From Marine Group I thaumarchaeote (lineage in GTDB: Archaea; Thermoproteota; Nitrososphaeria; Nitrososphaerales; Nitrosopumilaceae): a DNA stretch of 64,000 bases. Shown here in pieces: positions 34,972-43,764 of the stretch; the stretch's first letter is position 1; the number at the start of each line of letters is the position of its first letter. The position numbers were made by a program, and so were the translations under genes. The stretch is from NCBI GenBank assembly GCA_013390785.1, contig JACASW010000002.1, positions 1 to 64,000 of the forward strand, given 5' to 3'. The notes below the pieces were generated by a model. It did not search any database. It was not told the origin of the DNA and saw only the letters and a program-made list of their open reading frames with translations.

Positions 34972-35973
34972 CTATTGCACTGTAGCCTTTAGTTCGTAAG
35001 GAGATTCTTTCCACCAGCTGTTATACAGGTCGTCAATCTCCTTCATGTCGGAACTACTAATGTAGTTTCCATCAGACATTGCGGCAAATTTTTCGATTTC
35101 CTCCTCGCTGATAACTGTTGGTAGTACAGATGAGATTGGATTCTTTGAGATGATGAACTTTATTGCAAGTTCTATGATGCTAAGGTCGTTTCTTTCTGCT
35201 ATTGGGCGGAGCTGCTCCACCTTTTTCAGTGACGCCTTAATCCATTCACCCTTGCGAACAGAGCGGTGATCCTTTTCGTCAATCTTGGTCTTTTCATTAA
35301 CCTTGCCGGTCAGGATTCCAGAGGCATCTGGAACGCGAACCAGTATGCCAACATCCTTCTCTGCACCCCTTTCAATAAGCTCGTTACCTGGTGTTTGCTC
35401 TAAAATGTTGTAAACAGTCTGCACTGCACTGACATTTTTTCTTTCCATAGCCTCAATTCCTTCTTCCGTCCAGCCTATCGCAGGACCCAAGGCAACTTGG
35501 TATGTTTTGATCTTTTCGTCTCCAATCAGACCATCAAGCGTTTGAAATATTGTATCATCGTGAATGTGTCTCAGTTTTGGGTTGTGCAAGCCATAAACGT
35601 CAATATAGTCAGTCTGTAATCTTGCAAGACTGTTCTTTAGCGCATTGTTTGTAAACTCTGCATCAAATCTTTGTGGCAGTTCCTTGTGGCCAATCTGATC
35701 AACGTTTTCAAAATCATAACTGTATTTTGTTGAAATTACAACTTCATTGCGCATTCCAGAAAAAACTTCCCCTATCAGTTTCTCGCTCTTTCCCTTTCCA
35801 TACATGTCAGCAGTTTCAAAAAAGTTTATTCCAACATCATATGCCTTCTTGAGCATTCTTTTTGCTTCATCTTCTTCAATCTCTTTTCCCCACCAGTTCA
35901 GCGCTATTGTCCATGCGCCGAATCCTATTTCAGAAACCTTGATTCCACTTTTTCCTAATTTCTTATACTTCAA
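34972..35973 (-). CDS. Aldo/keto reductase
   Basis: A 333-residue NADPH-dependent oxidoreductase with a TIM barrel. The catalytic tetrad is visible as Asp and Tyr in FETADMYGKGKSEKL, Lys in VISTKYSY, and His in VYGLHNPKL. The cofactor region is near ISVLPTVISEEEIEKFA. It is closest in style to the YajO/Kv-beta group. The start overlaps the DUF1802 stop by 4 bases, so it belongs to the chlorite-dismutase-family operon. The substrate is unknown. Confidence 0.9.
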   Translation of the reverse strand: MKYKKLGKSGIKVSEIGFGAWTIALNWWGKEIEEDEAKRMLKKAYDVGINFFETADMYGKGKSEKLIGEVFSGMRNEVVISTKYSYDFENVDQIGHKELPQRFDAEFTNNALKNSLARLQTDYIDVYGLHNPKLRHIHDDTIFQTLDGLIGDEKIKTYQVALGPAIGWTEEGIEAMERKNVSAVQTVYNILEQTPGNELIERGAEKDVGILVRVPDASGILTGKVNEKTKIDEKDHRSVRKGEWIKASLKKVEQLRPIAERNDLSIIELAIKFIISKNPISSVLPTVISEEEIEKFAAMSDGNYISSSDMKEIDDLYNSWWKESPYELKATVQ

Positions 35974-36515
35974 TTTACAATCTCCTTGAATTCTTTCATC
36001 CTTGATTCTATATCTTCATCGCTCAAAACTGATTTTGCATCTCGATCCTTTTCATTTAATTCTATCCAAGATTTACATCCGTGATATTCTGACTTTATTG
36101 GAATCTCAAACTCTGGAACTTTGTATGTTCTCACGAATAATGCCTTCATTGATTTTTCTGGAAGCCACTCAATTCTTTCCTTAACGTAAGAATCACTTAG
36201 AATGTGAAATGGTGACAACGCGTTTATCTTATCTTCAGAATCAATATCCTTTTGGTATAACACATTTGCAAAAGAAGTGATATTGTTAACCCCATCTTTT
36301 GGTTTGCTTGCTAGTGCATCTTCCAAGTGTTTGTGGAACTGCGGCTTGAGGTGTCTTGTTTCCTGGTGTTCAAAGGTTGGAAACAAAAAAAACTTTTCAC
36401 TTTCAACTACAAAGCCTGATGAATCCTCTAGTATTCCTCCCTTTCTCAAAAGTACAGTCTGGTCTCCATTTTCAAGGGCATTAACAACAGTTGCCCATTC
36501 CTTCAGTGCGTTCAT
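35970..36515 (-). CDS. DUF1802 family protein
   Basis: About 181 residues from the ATG at 36515. That start is chosen because it shares a base with the upstream stop (TAATG) and opens with the family's MNALKEWATVVNALENGDQT. Other conserved parts are VLLRKGGILEDSSGF and LFPTFEHQETRHLKP. The biochemical role of DUF1802 is not known to me. Translational coupling to the chlorite-dismutase-family gene and to the aldo/keto reductase suggests a shared process, perhaps redox or heme handling, but that is inference. Confidence 0.85.
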   Translation of the reverse strand: MNALKEWATVVNALENGDQTVLLRKGGILEDSSGFVVESEKFFLFPTFEHQETRHLKPQFHKHLEDALASKPKDGVNNITSFANVLYQKDIDSEDKINALSPFHILSDSYVKERIEWLPEKSMKALFVRTYKVPEFEIPIKSEYHGCKSWIELNEKDRDAKSVLSDEDIESRMKEFKEIVN

Positions 36516-37192
36516 TATCCCAAACTGGTAATTAGAGGAACTATATCCTTTTTGATACAAGTGATCATTGGTGTATCTATTGCAACATATGCAGATACTT
36601 GAGTCTGTCTCAAATCCATGATTAGGTTTTGAAAGTCACGCAAGTTATCACACTCAAACGCTAGCATGAAATCTTGATCATGTATTCCGAATGAATATGT
36701 TGTATTCAGCGTGACTTGAGGGTATTTCTCACTCACATTGATGTGTTGATCCATCATCTTCTGCCTTTGTTCTTGTGGTAAGAGATACCATTCTCTTGTC
36801 TTGGTAAATGGATATACAACTACAAATTTTTGTGGTTCATTTCCTAAAACAAATGATGGGAGCGTTCCCTTTCTGGCGTATGTAGAAGATCTTGTACAGG
36901 AAAGATAAACACGTGATGGTATGATGTATTTTCCAAAGACTGTCAGGTAAAGTTTTGACATTACGTCTTGAATTTCTTCTACCGTTTCCGCTGCAAACCA
37001 AAACAAAAATTCTGCGTCATCACGCAAGCCAAGTGTTGAGTAGGATCTGAATTTTATTCCAGAATTAATAATTATATTTTCAACTTCTTTGGCAGACTCT
37101 TCCTTGGCTAGATCTGCCATCCACCTCCATTTTGGATCGATCTTAAAGAATGAAAAATTAAAAAAATACTGTTCGTTATCTGCTGCTTCCAA
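36515..37192 (-). CDS. Chlorite-dismutase/HemQ family protein
   Basis: A 225-residue member of the dimeric alpha/beta barrel heme family. The family core is clear: VVVYPFTKTREWYLLPQEQR, then QKMMDQHINVSEKYPQ and NTTYSFGIHDQDFMLAFE. In Gram-positive bacteria HemQ makes heme from coproheme, but the heme genes in this window are of the siroheme route. Here it more likely binds heme as a peroxidase-like or unknown-function protein. It begins 3 bases after sufC ends and is first of a tightly coupled set (DUF1802, aldo/keto reductase). Confidence 0.88.
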   Translation of the reverse strand: MEAADNEQYFFNFSFFKIDPKWRWMADLAKEESAKEVENIIINSGIKFRSYSTLGLRDDAEFLFWFAAETVEEIQDVMSKLYLTVFGKYIIPSRVYLSCTRSSTYARKGTLPSFVLGNEPQKFVVVYPFTKTREWYLLPQEQRQKMMDQHINVSEKYPQVTLNTTYSFGIHDQDFMLAFECDNLRDFQNLIMDLRQTQVSAYVAIDTPMITCIKKDIVPLITSLG

Positions 37193-37195
37193 TGT

Positions 37196-37969
37196 TTAGT
37201 CAGATTTCTTTTCTAATACCCAATCATAACCTTTTTCCTCAAGTTCACCTGCAAGAGATGCGTCACCACTCTTCAAGATTTTTCCTTGAGCAAAAACATG
37301 GACATAATCCAACTTGTCTAGATAATTAAGAATTCTTGCATAGTGTGTAATCATAATTGTGGTTGTGTTTTTGTCAAACGTATTGCTGATTGCTTTTGCA
37401 ACTGCTTGAACAGAGTCTATGTCTAAACCAGAATCCGGTTCGTCCAATATTGAAACTCTTGGCTTTAATACAGTCATTTGCAATACTTCAGATCTCTTTT
37501 TTTCACCGCCAGAAAACCCTTCATTCAAATATCTTGACAGGAATTCATCTTTCATTCCAACAGCATTAACATTTTCTTTAAGATATTTTTGAAATTCTCT
37601 TACAGTTATGAATACTTCACGCTCATCGTCTTTGAGTGCTTTACTTAGTGCATTGTATGATGTTCTAAGAAAGTGAGAAAAACCTACACCAGAAACTTCA
37701 GTTGGATATTGAAAACCCAAAAACAATCCTTTTTTTGCTCTTTCATCGGTTTTCAATTTCAAAATGCTTTCCCCATCCAATAAAATGTCGCCGCTTGTTA
37801 CCTGGTATTTTGGATGACCAAGCAATGTGTACGCTAGGGTACTTTTTCCTGAGCCGTTAGGACCCATTATAGCATGAACCTCTCCAGGTCCTGTTTTCAG
37901 GTTAACTCCCTTGAGAATTTCCTTGCCTTCCCTTGAAACACAAAGGTCTTTGATTTCCAAAGTTGCCAT
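37196..37969 (-). CDS. sufC: Fe-S cluster assembly ATPase SufC
   Basis: A 257-residue ABC-type ATPase. Walker A is GPNGSGKSTLAYTLLG near residue 36, the signature is EGFSGGEKKRSEVLQM, and Walker B is SILDEPDSGLDIDSV with ITHYARIL after it. Those features are SufC-specific. It powers the SufBCD scaffold, but its gene is about 13 kb from sufBDSU and in the opposite direction, so the complex is made from two loci. It has its own promoter. Confidence 0.95.
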   Translation of the reverse strand: MATLEIKDLCVSREGKEILKGVNLKTGPGEVHAIMGPNGSGKSTLAYTLLGHPKYQVTSGDILLDGESILKLKTDERAKKGLFLGFQYPTEVSGVGFSHFLRTSYNALSKALKDDEREVFITVREFQKYLKENVNAVGMKDEFLSRYLNEGFSGGEKKRSEVLQMTVLKPRVSILDEPDSGLDIDSVQAVAKAISNTFDKNTTTIMITHYARILNYLDKLDYVHVFAQGKILKSGDASLAGELEEKGYDWVLEKKSD

Positions 37970-37990
37970 GGTGTTTAAAATTTAATTCTC

Positions 37991-37998
37991 TATATAAC
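37991..37998 (-). promoter_or_regulatory. TATA box of sufC
   Basis: On the minus strand GTTATATA-like sequence lies 22-29 bases before the ATG at 37969, consistent with a leaderless start. It probably also drives the chlorite-dismutase-family gene and its followers. Confidence 0.55.
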
Positions 37999-38067
37999 CG
38001 AGGCGAATTTTAGCTAATCCTAACCTAAACAATTGATTTTGATTGTGATAAAAAAAAGAAAAAGAGA

Positions 38068-39030
38068 TTATTTTTTAGCTAATGTTGGTCTAAGTGTTAC
38101 TTTCAATTTGAAACCGGAAAGGATTTCCTTACACCTGTTTCTAATTGTAACTTCTGTTACACCTGAGACGCTAGATATGTCTCTTTGAAGAACACTTTGT
38201 CCAAGAAGAATTGATGCAATATACAAGTATGCTGCAGCAATTCCATTTGGTGCCTTTCCATCAGCCAAATTACGGTCTTTTGTTTTCTCTGCAATTTCTA
38301 GAGATAGTCTTTCTACTCTTGTTTCAGTATTTGTCATGTTTGCAATTTTTGAAATGTACTTATCCATTGTTACAATGGGTGCAGTGACTGTTCCAAGTTC
38401 CATTACAAGCATTCTGTAATATCTTGAAGCCAGTTTTGTTTTTGATTTCAGTTCTTTTGCGTGACAAATTTCACGTAGAATTTCTTCAAGAGAGCGAATT
38501 ACATCACACTGTTTACATGCCATGTAAACTACTGCTGCAGAAATACTAATCACTGATTTTCCTTTGACTTTGATGTCCTTTCCATCAAGACCACGGTAAA
38601 TGAGTGAGGCAGTTTCTATAACATTTTTAGGAAGAGAACTCTTTTGACAAATTTCTGAAACTGTTCCTAAAACATTTGACAACCTTCTGTCTCGTGAAGA
38701 GGAGACTCTTACTCTTTGTTGCCATTTTCCTAGTCTATGCATTTGACTAGCCATTTCTGCATTGATTTTTTTTCCACTAAAATCCGTAGATCCAATGGAA
38801 ATTTCTGTGGTTATTCCCAAATCGTGCTGAGAATATGATGTTTGACCAGTTGCCCTAGCAAGTTTCTGCTTGTCTTCTAAACTATTGCTTCTTCCTTCTG
38901 GGCCGTGATCTGCTATATGTTCTTGCGTTACAATTCCGCAACCAGAACAAATTATTTCGCCATTATCTGTGTCATCAACAAGTGATGCATTACAGACCGT
39001 ACATTTTGTTTCTATTTCTATCGTTTCCAT
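38068..39030 (-). CDS. tfb: Transcription initiation factor TFB
   Basis: The archaeal TFIIB homologue that bridges TBP and RNA polymerase at promoters. It is 320 residues. The N-terminal zinc ribbon has CTVCNASLVDDTDNGEIICS then GCG. The B-reader region is around EGRSNSLEDKQKLARATG. Two cyclin repeats follow (ETASLIYRGLDGKDIKVKG; GKAPNGIAAAYLYIASIL). The BRE-recognition helix reads GVTEVTIRNRCKEIL. It overlaps gar1 by 13 bases. Confidence 0.95.
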   Translation of the reverse strand: METIEIETKCTVCNASLVDDTDNGEIICSGCGIVTQEHIADHGPEGRSNSLEDKQKLARATGQTSYSQHDLGITTEISIGSTDFSGKKINAEMASQMHRLGKWQQRVRVSSSRDRRLSNVLGTVSEICQKSSLPKNVIETASLIYRGLDGKDIKVKGKSVISISAAVVYMACKQCDVIRSLEEILREICHAKELKSKTKLASRYYRMLVMELGTVTAPIVTMDKYISKIANMTNTETRVERLSLEIAEKTKDRNLADGKAPNGIAAAYLYIASILLGQSVLQRDISSVSGVTEVTIRNRCKEILSGFKLKVTLRPTLAKK

Positions 39031-39296
39031 TTTCGTTTTCTCCTGTTTTCTTTGTGTTTTTTTGCAGAAGGGATTTCAAAAGTAAACATCTTTTTCCCAA
39101 CAAATTTTTTGACGTCGTTAGTCAAGGATATGGCAGACGCATATGGTTTAGCAATAGGTCCAATTAATTCTGTAACCTTTGCAACCTTAGTACTGTTTTC
39201 ATCACAGAGTATCTGATCTTGTTGTACTACTTTCGAAAGTCTTACTATGACTCTGCCACTATTGGCCAGATGCAAAATTTCCCCTACCTCCTGCAA
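39018..39296 (-). CDS. gar1: H/ACA RNP protein Gar1
   Basis: A 92-residue protein with the Gar1 beta-barrel pattern: GEILHLANSGRVIVRLS, then VAKVTELIGPIAKPYASA and KKFVGKKMFTFE, followed by a basic tail. It is part of the pseudouridylating H/ACA ribonucleoprotein with Cbf5, Nop10 and L7Ae. It overlaps tfb, as seen in many archaea. Confidence 0.9.
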   Translation of the reverse strand: MQEVGEILHLANSGRVIVRLSKVVQQDQILCDENSTKVAKVTELIGPIAKPYASAISLTNDVKKFVGKKMFTFEIPSAKKHKENRRKRKWKR

Positions 39297-39369
39297 TTAT
39301 ATCTAAAAACGTCTAATACTTGATCAAACGTTCTGTCAACTTTACTTTAGCTTGGAGCTAGATAGAATT

Positions 39370-39669
39370 TTATTTTGACTGTTTGGCTCTTTTTACAACC
39401 AATTTTTCTGAAATTTTGTCAAGAATTTTTGTTTTTGGTAATTTTTTTTCTAATATGATATATCCTGATCTGACAAAAGGTCTTCTTGGAAATCTTACTT
39501 GATCGTCTGTTTCTGTTGGTTCAAGTCCAGCAGCTTTCGCTGATTCAATTAATTCGTTTAGTGATGGATCAAAAACACATTTGTCTTTTGCCAATCTTCT
39601 TCCTTTTTGTCTAGATAATGTTTTGTTAAAATAATCTAGCCAGACTACGATATGATCGTAATCTTTCAT
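39370..39669 (-). CDS. srp19: Signal recognition particle protein SRP19
   Basis: A 99-residue protein that binds SRP RNA and helps load SRP54. Family motifs are HIVVWLDYFNKTLSRQKGRR at the N-terminus and VRSGYIILEKKLPKTKILDK toward the C-terminus. It lies 4 bases after rps8e. SRP54 is encoded about 5 kb away on the other strand. Confidence 0.93.
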   Translation of the reverse strand: MKDYDHIVVWLDYFNKTLSRQKGRRLAKDKCVFDPSLNELIESAKAAGLEPTETDDQVRFPRRPFVRSGYIILEKKLPKTKILDKISEKLVVKRAKQSK

Positions 39670-39673
39670 AAAA

Positions 39674-40051
39674 TCACTTTACCAATATTGCGTTTACAGT
39701 ACCATGTTGTCCTGGTCTTGAAATAACTCGACATTTTCCTTCTTCTGTTTCTAGTATTGCACCTTTAGAAATTATTCCACGTCGTTGGTAATCATTATTT
39801 GTAGCGTTTTCTAACACTTTAATTATTTTCACTCTTTTAATTTTGGAATCTATTGCAAGATTAACAGAATCAATTGTTTTAATTGCAGTCTTAACGTTTT
39901 TTCCACGAACTTTTCTTGTGATCGTTATCTGTTCACCAATTAATGCTTCATTAGGAAATCTGTCTATCTCATACTTTCGTCTAGATCGTAATGGATGTCT
40001 ACGTCCTCCTGTCACTTTACTTGTACCTAAATTCTCAATTGACTTTTTCAC
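39674..40051 (-). CDS. rps8e: Ribosomal protein S8e
   Basis: A 125-residue small-subunit protein specific to archaea and eukaryotes. Landmarks are KVTGGRRHPLRSRRKYEIDR at the N-terminus and the C-terminal RRGIISKGAILETEEGKCRV then SRPGQHGTVNAIL. The start codon is GTG. A TATA-like box lies 23-29 bases upstream, so it is the first gene of the srp19 unit. Confidence 0.95.
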   Translation of the reverse strand: MKKSIENLGTSKVTGGRRHPLRSRRKYEIDRFPNEALIGEQITITRKVRGKNVKTAIKTIDSVNLAIDSKIKRVKIIKVLENATNNDYQRRGIISKGAILETEEGKCRVISRPGQHGTVNAILVK

Positions 40052-40073
40052 GAACTGTGTCTAATTAACTCTA

Positions 40074-40080
40074 ATTTATA
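40074..40080 (-). promoter_or_regulatory. TATA box of rps8e
   Basis: Minus-strand TATAAAT sits 23-29 bases before the GTG at 40051. Confidence 0.5.
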
Positions 40081-40108
40081 CAAATCGAAAGAATCATGCT
40101 ATTTTTGA

Positions 40109-40633
40109 TTATTTTCTTATTTTTTTGAATAGTTTTTGTTTAAGCGCAGTAACATCACCTTCAATTCCAAAATATTTTTGAAATTTTTCAGTTGTTGAGT
40201 AAATCCTTAATCTCCCGACCGATTGGTGTTCAATAAAATTAAGCTGTCGTAATTCTTTCAGCTGTGCATAAACACCAGATCCTCTAACTTCCAAGAGTTG
40301 TTTTGAACTTATTGGTTGTTCTAATGCGATATATGATAATGTTTTTTGTGTAGCTCTGGATAAAAGTGGTTTTGATGCATATTTTCTAACGCTTGAACTG
40401 TATTCTGGTTTTAACTGAAAAACATAGCTGCCATCTGGTAAAATAACTATTTCAATAGCTTTGAACACATTTTTCATTTTTTTAATAATCGAGTCCAGGG
40501 CTGCTGTAGTTTTTTGTCGCGATTCTGTTCCAGACGCTTTGATTAATTCTTCTAGAGTTAGTGGTCTTCCTGCAGAATACAATGCAGATTCAAGTCGTGC
40601 TGCTATAGTATTCTCATTTTGAATTTTGATCAT
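40109..40633 (-). CDS. scpB: Chromosome segregation/condensation protein ScpB
   Basis: About 174 residues from the ATG at 40633. It contains two winged helices: LESALYSAGRPLTLEELIKA and LSYIALEQPISSKQLLEVRG, ending with LNFIEHQSVGRLRIYSTT, all matching ScpB. It joins ScpA in a kleisin-SMC complex that compacts chromosomes. The start lies inside the 3' end of scpA, an overlap of 20 bases. Confidence 0.9.
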   Translation of the reverse strand: MIKIQNENTIAARLESALYSAGRPLTLEELIKASGTESRQKTTAALDSIIKKMKNVFKAIEIVILPDGSYVFQLKPEYSSSVRKYASKPLLSRATQKTLSYIALEQPISSKQLLEVRGSGVYAQLKELRQLNFIEHQSVGRLRIYSTTEKFQKYFGIEGDVTALKQKLFKKIRK

Positions 40634-41315
40634 ACTTTTTCTCCTTTTTTGTTTCATTATTGATTAAAGTAATTTGAATATCATCGTCAACCTGAGATAT
40701 CTCAATTTTTTGATCACGCGCTAGGAATAAAACTGTAAAAAAACATCTTATAGAATCCAGGCTATCCAAATCTGCAACAATTTCCTTTAACAATCCATTT
40801 CCGGTACTTCCAATTTTGCGAATAATTAGACTTTCATATTCTTCAACTAAATCTTCAAATGCAACAAAATAGTCTTTGAAATCCGGTGGGTCAGCCTCAA
40901 AATCTAACTGTCCTTTCCTGCGTGAACGAGGATTTGCGATGGTGACAATCAAATTCTCAAGCAAATCCAGTAATTCATCAAGTGAGACAGGATATGTGGA
41001 TTCATGCCTATATGGGATATCTAAAATATCAATATCGACGTCCCGTCTGTTAATTAATGGTTTTTTCTCCATTGCAGCCTTTTGTAGTGCAAAAATACTT
41101 TCCACTTTCATTCGATAAATCAGGGATGAAGAAAGTGCAGCCATACCTGCAACCTTCAAATCTTTTTTGCCCGTTGCTTCTAGTATTTTTATTAACATCT
41201 TCAAAATTTCAACGATGTTGATTTGCCAAACGTCTTTTTTTGAAATTACAGATGGATTAAATAAAATATTTACTGGGTCTTCAGAAATACCGGAAATTTC
41301 TTCATTATGGCTCAT
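40614..41315 (-). CDS. scpA: Chromosome segregation/condensation protein ScpA (kleisin)
   Basis: The kleisin partner of SMC. From the ATG at 41315 it has about 233 residues. The N-terminal SMC-binding region includes NPSVISKKDVWQINIVEILK then AGMAALSSSLIYRMKVESI. The middle is acidic and variable, and the C-terminal winged helix includes DLDSLDSIRCFFTVLFLARD with KIEISQVDDDIQITL. An in-frame extension to 41378 is possible but less likely. It is directly followed by scpB. Confidence 0.88.
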   Translation of the reverse strand: MSHNEEISGISEDPVNILFNPSVISKKDVWQINIVEILKMLIKILEATGKKDLKVAGMAALSSSLIYRMKVESIFALQKAAMEKKPLINRRDVDIDILDIPYRHESTYPVSLDELLDLLENLIVTIANPRSRRKGQLDFEADPPDFKDYFVAFEDLVEEYESLIIRKIGSTGNGLLKEIVADLDSLDSIRCFFTVLFLARDQKIEISQVDDDIQITLINNETKKEKKYDQNSK

Positions 41316-41411
41316 AGATTTTGTATAACAACGATTCACTAATACTATGAAATCTATTTTTTTGTTGTTTCCAGTCAACTCTTATATTATAATAAACGGA
41401 AAAATTCGACG

Positions 41412-42461
41412 TTGAAGGCAGCGCAAATCATAGAGCCTAACAAGCCCTTGAAAATATCTGAAATTGATACTCCGACCCCTACTGGTAAACAAGTTTTAGT
41501 TAAAGTCAAAGCAGTCGGTGTTTGTCATAGTGATCTGCATCTTTGGGAAGGTGGTTATGATACTGGCGATGGTTTTATGAAAGTTACAGATAGAGGCGTA
41601 AAATTTCCTGTTATTCCAGGCCATGAAGTTGTTGGAACTGTAGCAGAGATTGGAGATTCTGTCGAGGGAGTCAATGTAGGTGATGATGTATTAGTATATC
41701 CTTGGATAGGCTGTGGTAATTGTCCTACGTGCGAAAAAGGTGATACCAATTTATGCGAGGCTCCACAATCACTTGGTGTATTCCAAGATGGTGGATACGC
41801 TGAATATTCACTAATTCCAGATTACAAATTCTTGGCTAAAATTTCAGGAATTGATCTAGAAGGCGCTGCATCATTAGCATGTTCTGGTTTGACTGCTTAT
41901 ACTGCAGTAAAAAAAGCAATTTCGAATTCCCCGGAGAATATTTTGATAGTTGGAGCTGGTGGACTAGGTTTAATGGGGGTCCAAATCGCGAAAGCACTTT
42001 CTAATGCAAAGGTTATTTGTGCCGATTTGACTGATGAGAAATTACATAAAGCCAAGGAGATGGGAGCTGACCATATTGTAAACACTAAAGATTCTGTGGC
42101 TTCAAAAAACATAATGTCAATTTGTAGTGAAAAGGGTGTAGATAGCATAATTGATTTTGTCAATGCACCTCCTACTGTCAAGTTAGGTCTCTCTGTTATT
42201 AGAAAACGAGGTAATATTGTTCTAGTTGGTTTATTTGGCGGTGCGGTAGATTTACCACTAGTCTCAATCCCATTAAAAGCAATAACAATACAGGGAGCAT
42301 ACACTGGAAATTATAATGATATGATTGCACTCATTGATTTGGCTAAACGCGGTGTCATTAAACCAATTGTTTCAAAACATTATTCCATGGATGAAGCAAA
42401 CACCGCCTTGGAAGATCTAAAAAATAGAAAAGTTATTGGTCGTAGCGTAATCAATCCTTGA
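41412..42461 (+). CDS. Zinc-dependent alcohol dehydrogenase (MDR family)
   Basis: A 349-residue medium-chain dehydrogenase. The catalytic zinc site is GVCHSDLHLWEGG and PGHEVVGTVAEIG, the structural zinc cysteines are in CGNCPTCEKGDTNLCE, and the NAD(P)-binding loop is VGAGGLGLMGVQIAKAL. The start is TTG, after a TATA-like stretch (TTATATTATAAT) about 15-25 bases upstream. The real substrate cannot be told. It stands alone between the scpA and tRNA-Tyr loci. Confidence 0.9.
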   Translation: MKAAQIIEPNKPLKISEIDTPTPTGKQVLVKVKAVGVCHSDLHLWEGGYDTGDGFMKVTDRGVKFPVIPGHEVVGTVAEIGDSVEGVNVGDDVLVYPWIGCGNCPTCEKGDTNLCEAPQSLGVFQDGGYAEYSLIPDYKFLAKISGIDLEGAASLACSGLTAYTAVKKAISNSPENILIVGAGGLGLMGVQIAKALSNAKVICADLTDEKLHKAKEMGADHIVNTKDSVASKNIMSICSEKGVDSIIDFVNAPPTVKLGLSVIRKRGNIVLVGLFGGAVDLPLVSIPLKAITIQGAYTGNYNDMIALIDLAKRGVIKPIVSKHYSMDEANTALEDLKNRKVIGRSVINP

Positions 42462-42472
42462 AGGGTTGTAAG

Positions 42473-42594
42473 TCCCAAGCGAAGGAATTGAACCTTCGAC
42501 AACCCGGTTTCTGTATGCCTGATAGGCTGGAATTCAGTTTAGCCTAAAGCCAACTACTACAGCCGGAAGCTCTACCAGGCTGAGCTAGCTTGGG
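42473..42594 (-). tRNA. tRNA-Tyr (GTA) with a 48-nt intron
   Basis: On the minus strand the acceptor stem is CCCAAGC/GCTTGGG with discriminator A and no encoded CCA. C1-G72 is the archaeal tRNA-Tyr identity pair. The anticodon stem is TCCGG/CCGGG, the loop contains GTA, and the T arm is GAAGG-TTCAATT-CCTTC. The exons are 42557-42594 and 42473-42508, and the intron is about 42509-42556, at 37/38. The mature length is 74 nt. Confidence 0.94.
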
Positions 42595-42702
42595 ACAATA
42601 TCACCGAAACATTTAGGCGTTAAATAACTATCGGCTGTTCTTTCATTAGTTGTAATAAATAGAAAATTATGAAAAATTAAGTATGGGTATGATTCTGTTT
42701 CT

Positions 42703-43311
42703 GTGTTGAAGAAAAATATAAAAAAATCTGGATATGTCTGTGTACCATATCAACATGATAAATTTTCAATAGGTGTCAAAGATATGTGGGATAATTCAAG
42801 AAACATAAAATCCATATATTTTGTAGCTGCGACTTTTGCTGATGAGTGTAAACCATACTTTCCATCCTCAACTAACCATTATCTATTGGCAAAGTTCTAT
42901 GATGAAGAAAAACTCATCAAGGACGCAGAGAAATTTACTATTTCTAAACCTTCATTCGTTTTTACTGTTGATAATCAGCTTTTTGAAAGAGATTTAGATA
43001 ATGAGGAGAGTTTCATCTCTACCTATTACCTAGAATACCATGATCCTGATGCTATATCTGATGTTGCAAGCACTATTGTGAAAAAAGATAAAATACGGCA
43101 AGCTGGGTTTGCCCATCTGAATTTGTTTTGTGCTGACAAGCCAAAATTTGTATTTCCACATACAGAAAAAATTGTTATTTTAGAGGTGTCTGATGAGCGT
43201 AGTCCTCAAAGTATAAATCAATATTGTCAAAAGATGCGGCAAGATATTTCTCGCAAGGGGGTTGTAATGAATAATTTTGTTAGCATTTCTCTTCTTGAAA
43301 AACTGAAATAG
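42703..43311 (+). CDS. Hypothetical protein, 202 aa
   Basis: A soluble alpha/beta protein with a likely TTG start. It has no recognisable motif. Notable segments are YVCVPYQHDKFSIGVKDMWD near the N-terminus, YFVAATFADECKPYF, and the closing MRQDISRKGVVMNNFVSISL. Cysteines are scattered. It lies between tRNA-Tyr and aIF5A on the same strand, but gaps of 35 bases or more make cotranscription unclear. The family is not recognised. Confidence 0.75.
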   Translation: MLKKNIKKSGYVCVPYQHDKFSIGVKDMWDNSRNIKSIYFVAATFADECKPYFPSSTNHYLLAKFYDEEKLIKDAEKFTISKPSFVFTVDNQLFERDLDNEESFISTYYLEYHDPDAISDVASTIVKKDKIRQAGFAHLNLFCADKPKFVFPHTEKIVILEVSDERSPQSINQYCQKMRQDISRKGVVMNNFVSISLLEKLK

Positions 43312-43347
43312 AAAAGTTCAAAAGCTCCTCATAGTTCATTTTTCATC

Positions 43348-43761
43348 ATGAGTAAACCTACTGAGTTGGGATCATTGAAAATTGGATCTTATATCTTGCT
43401 TCCAGTGTCTGATCAACCAACAGGTGATCCATGTAGGATAACTGAATATGATACAAGTAAACCAGGAAAGCATGGATCAGCTAAAGCAAGAATAGTCGGA
43501 GTAGGAATATTTGATGGACAAAAACGCCCACACGTAGGTCCGGTTAATATGCAGATACATGTGCCTTTAATTGATAAAAGAGCAGCTCAGATAATTTCGA
43601 TAACAGGTTCTAAAATCCAAGTCATGGATTCAGAGACATTTGAAACTATTGATGTTGATATGGTTGAGGAAGAACTAGAGGGAAAATTAGAGCAGAGTAA
43701 TGATATTGAATATTGGAATGTTATGGGCAGAACTAAAATAATGCGTGTCAAGTCATCATAA
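43348..43761 (+). CDS. Translation factor aIF5A
   Basis: A 137-residue translation elongation/initiation factor 5A, which relieves ribosome stalling. The hypusination loop carries the modified lysine in SKPGKHGSAKARIVG, followed by an OB-fold domain (AAQIISITGSKIQVMDSETF). It is the usual archaeal length. Its stop lies 4 bases before the probable C/D box RNA. Confidence 0.94.
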   Translation: MSKPTELGSLKIGSYILLPVSDQPTGDPCRITEYDTSKPGKHGSAKARIVGVGIFDGQKRPHVGPVNMQIHVPLIDKRAAQIISITGSKIQVMDSETFETIDVDMVEEELEGKLEQSNDIEYWNVMGRTKIMRVKSS

Positions 43762-43764
43762 TTT

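Noticed and set aside
36515-37192. HemQ coproheme decarboxylase of the coproporphyrin pathway
   Set aside because: Only siroheme-route heme genes are visible in the window, so this reaction is not expected; kept as family-level only.
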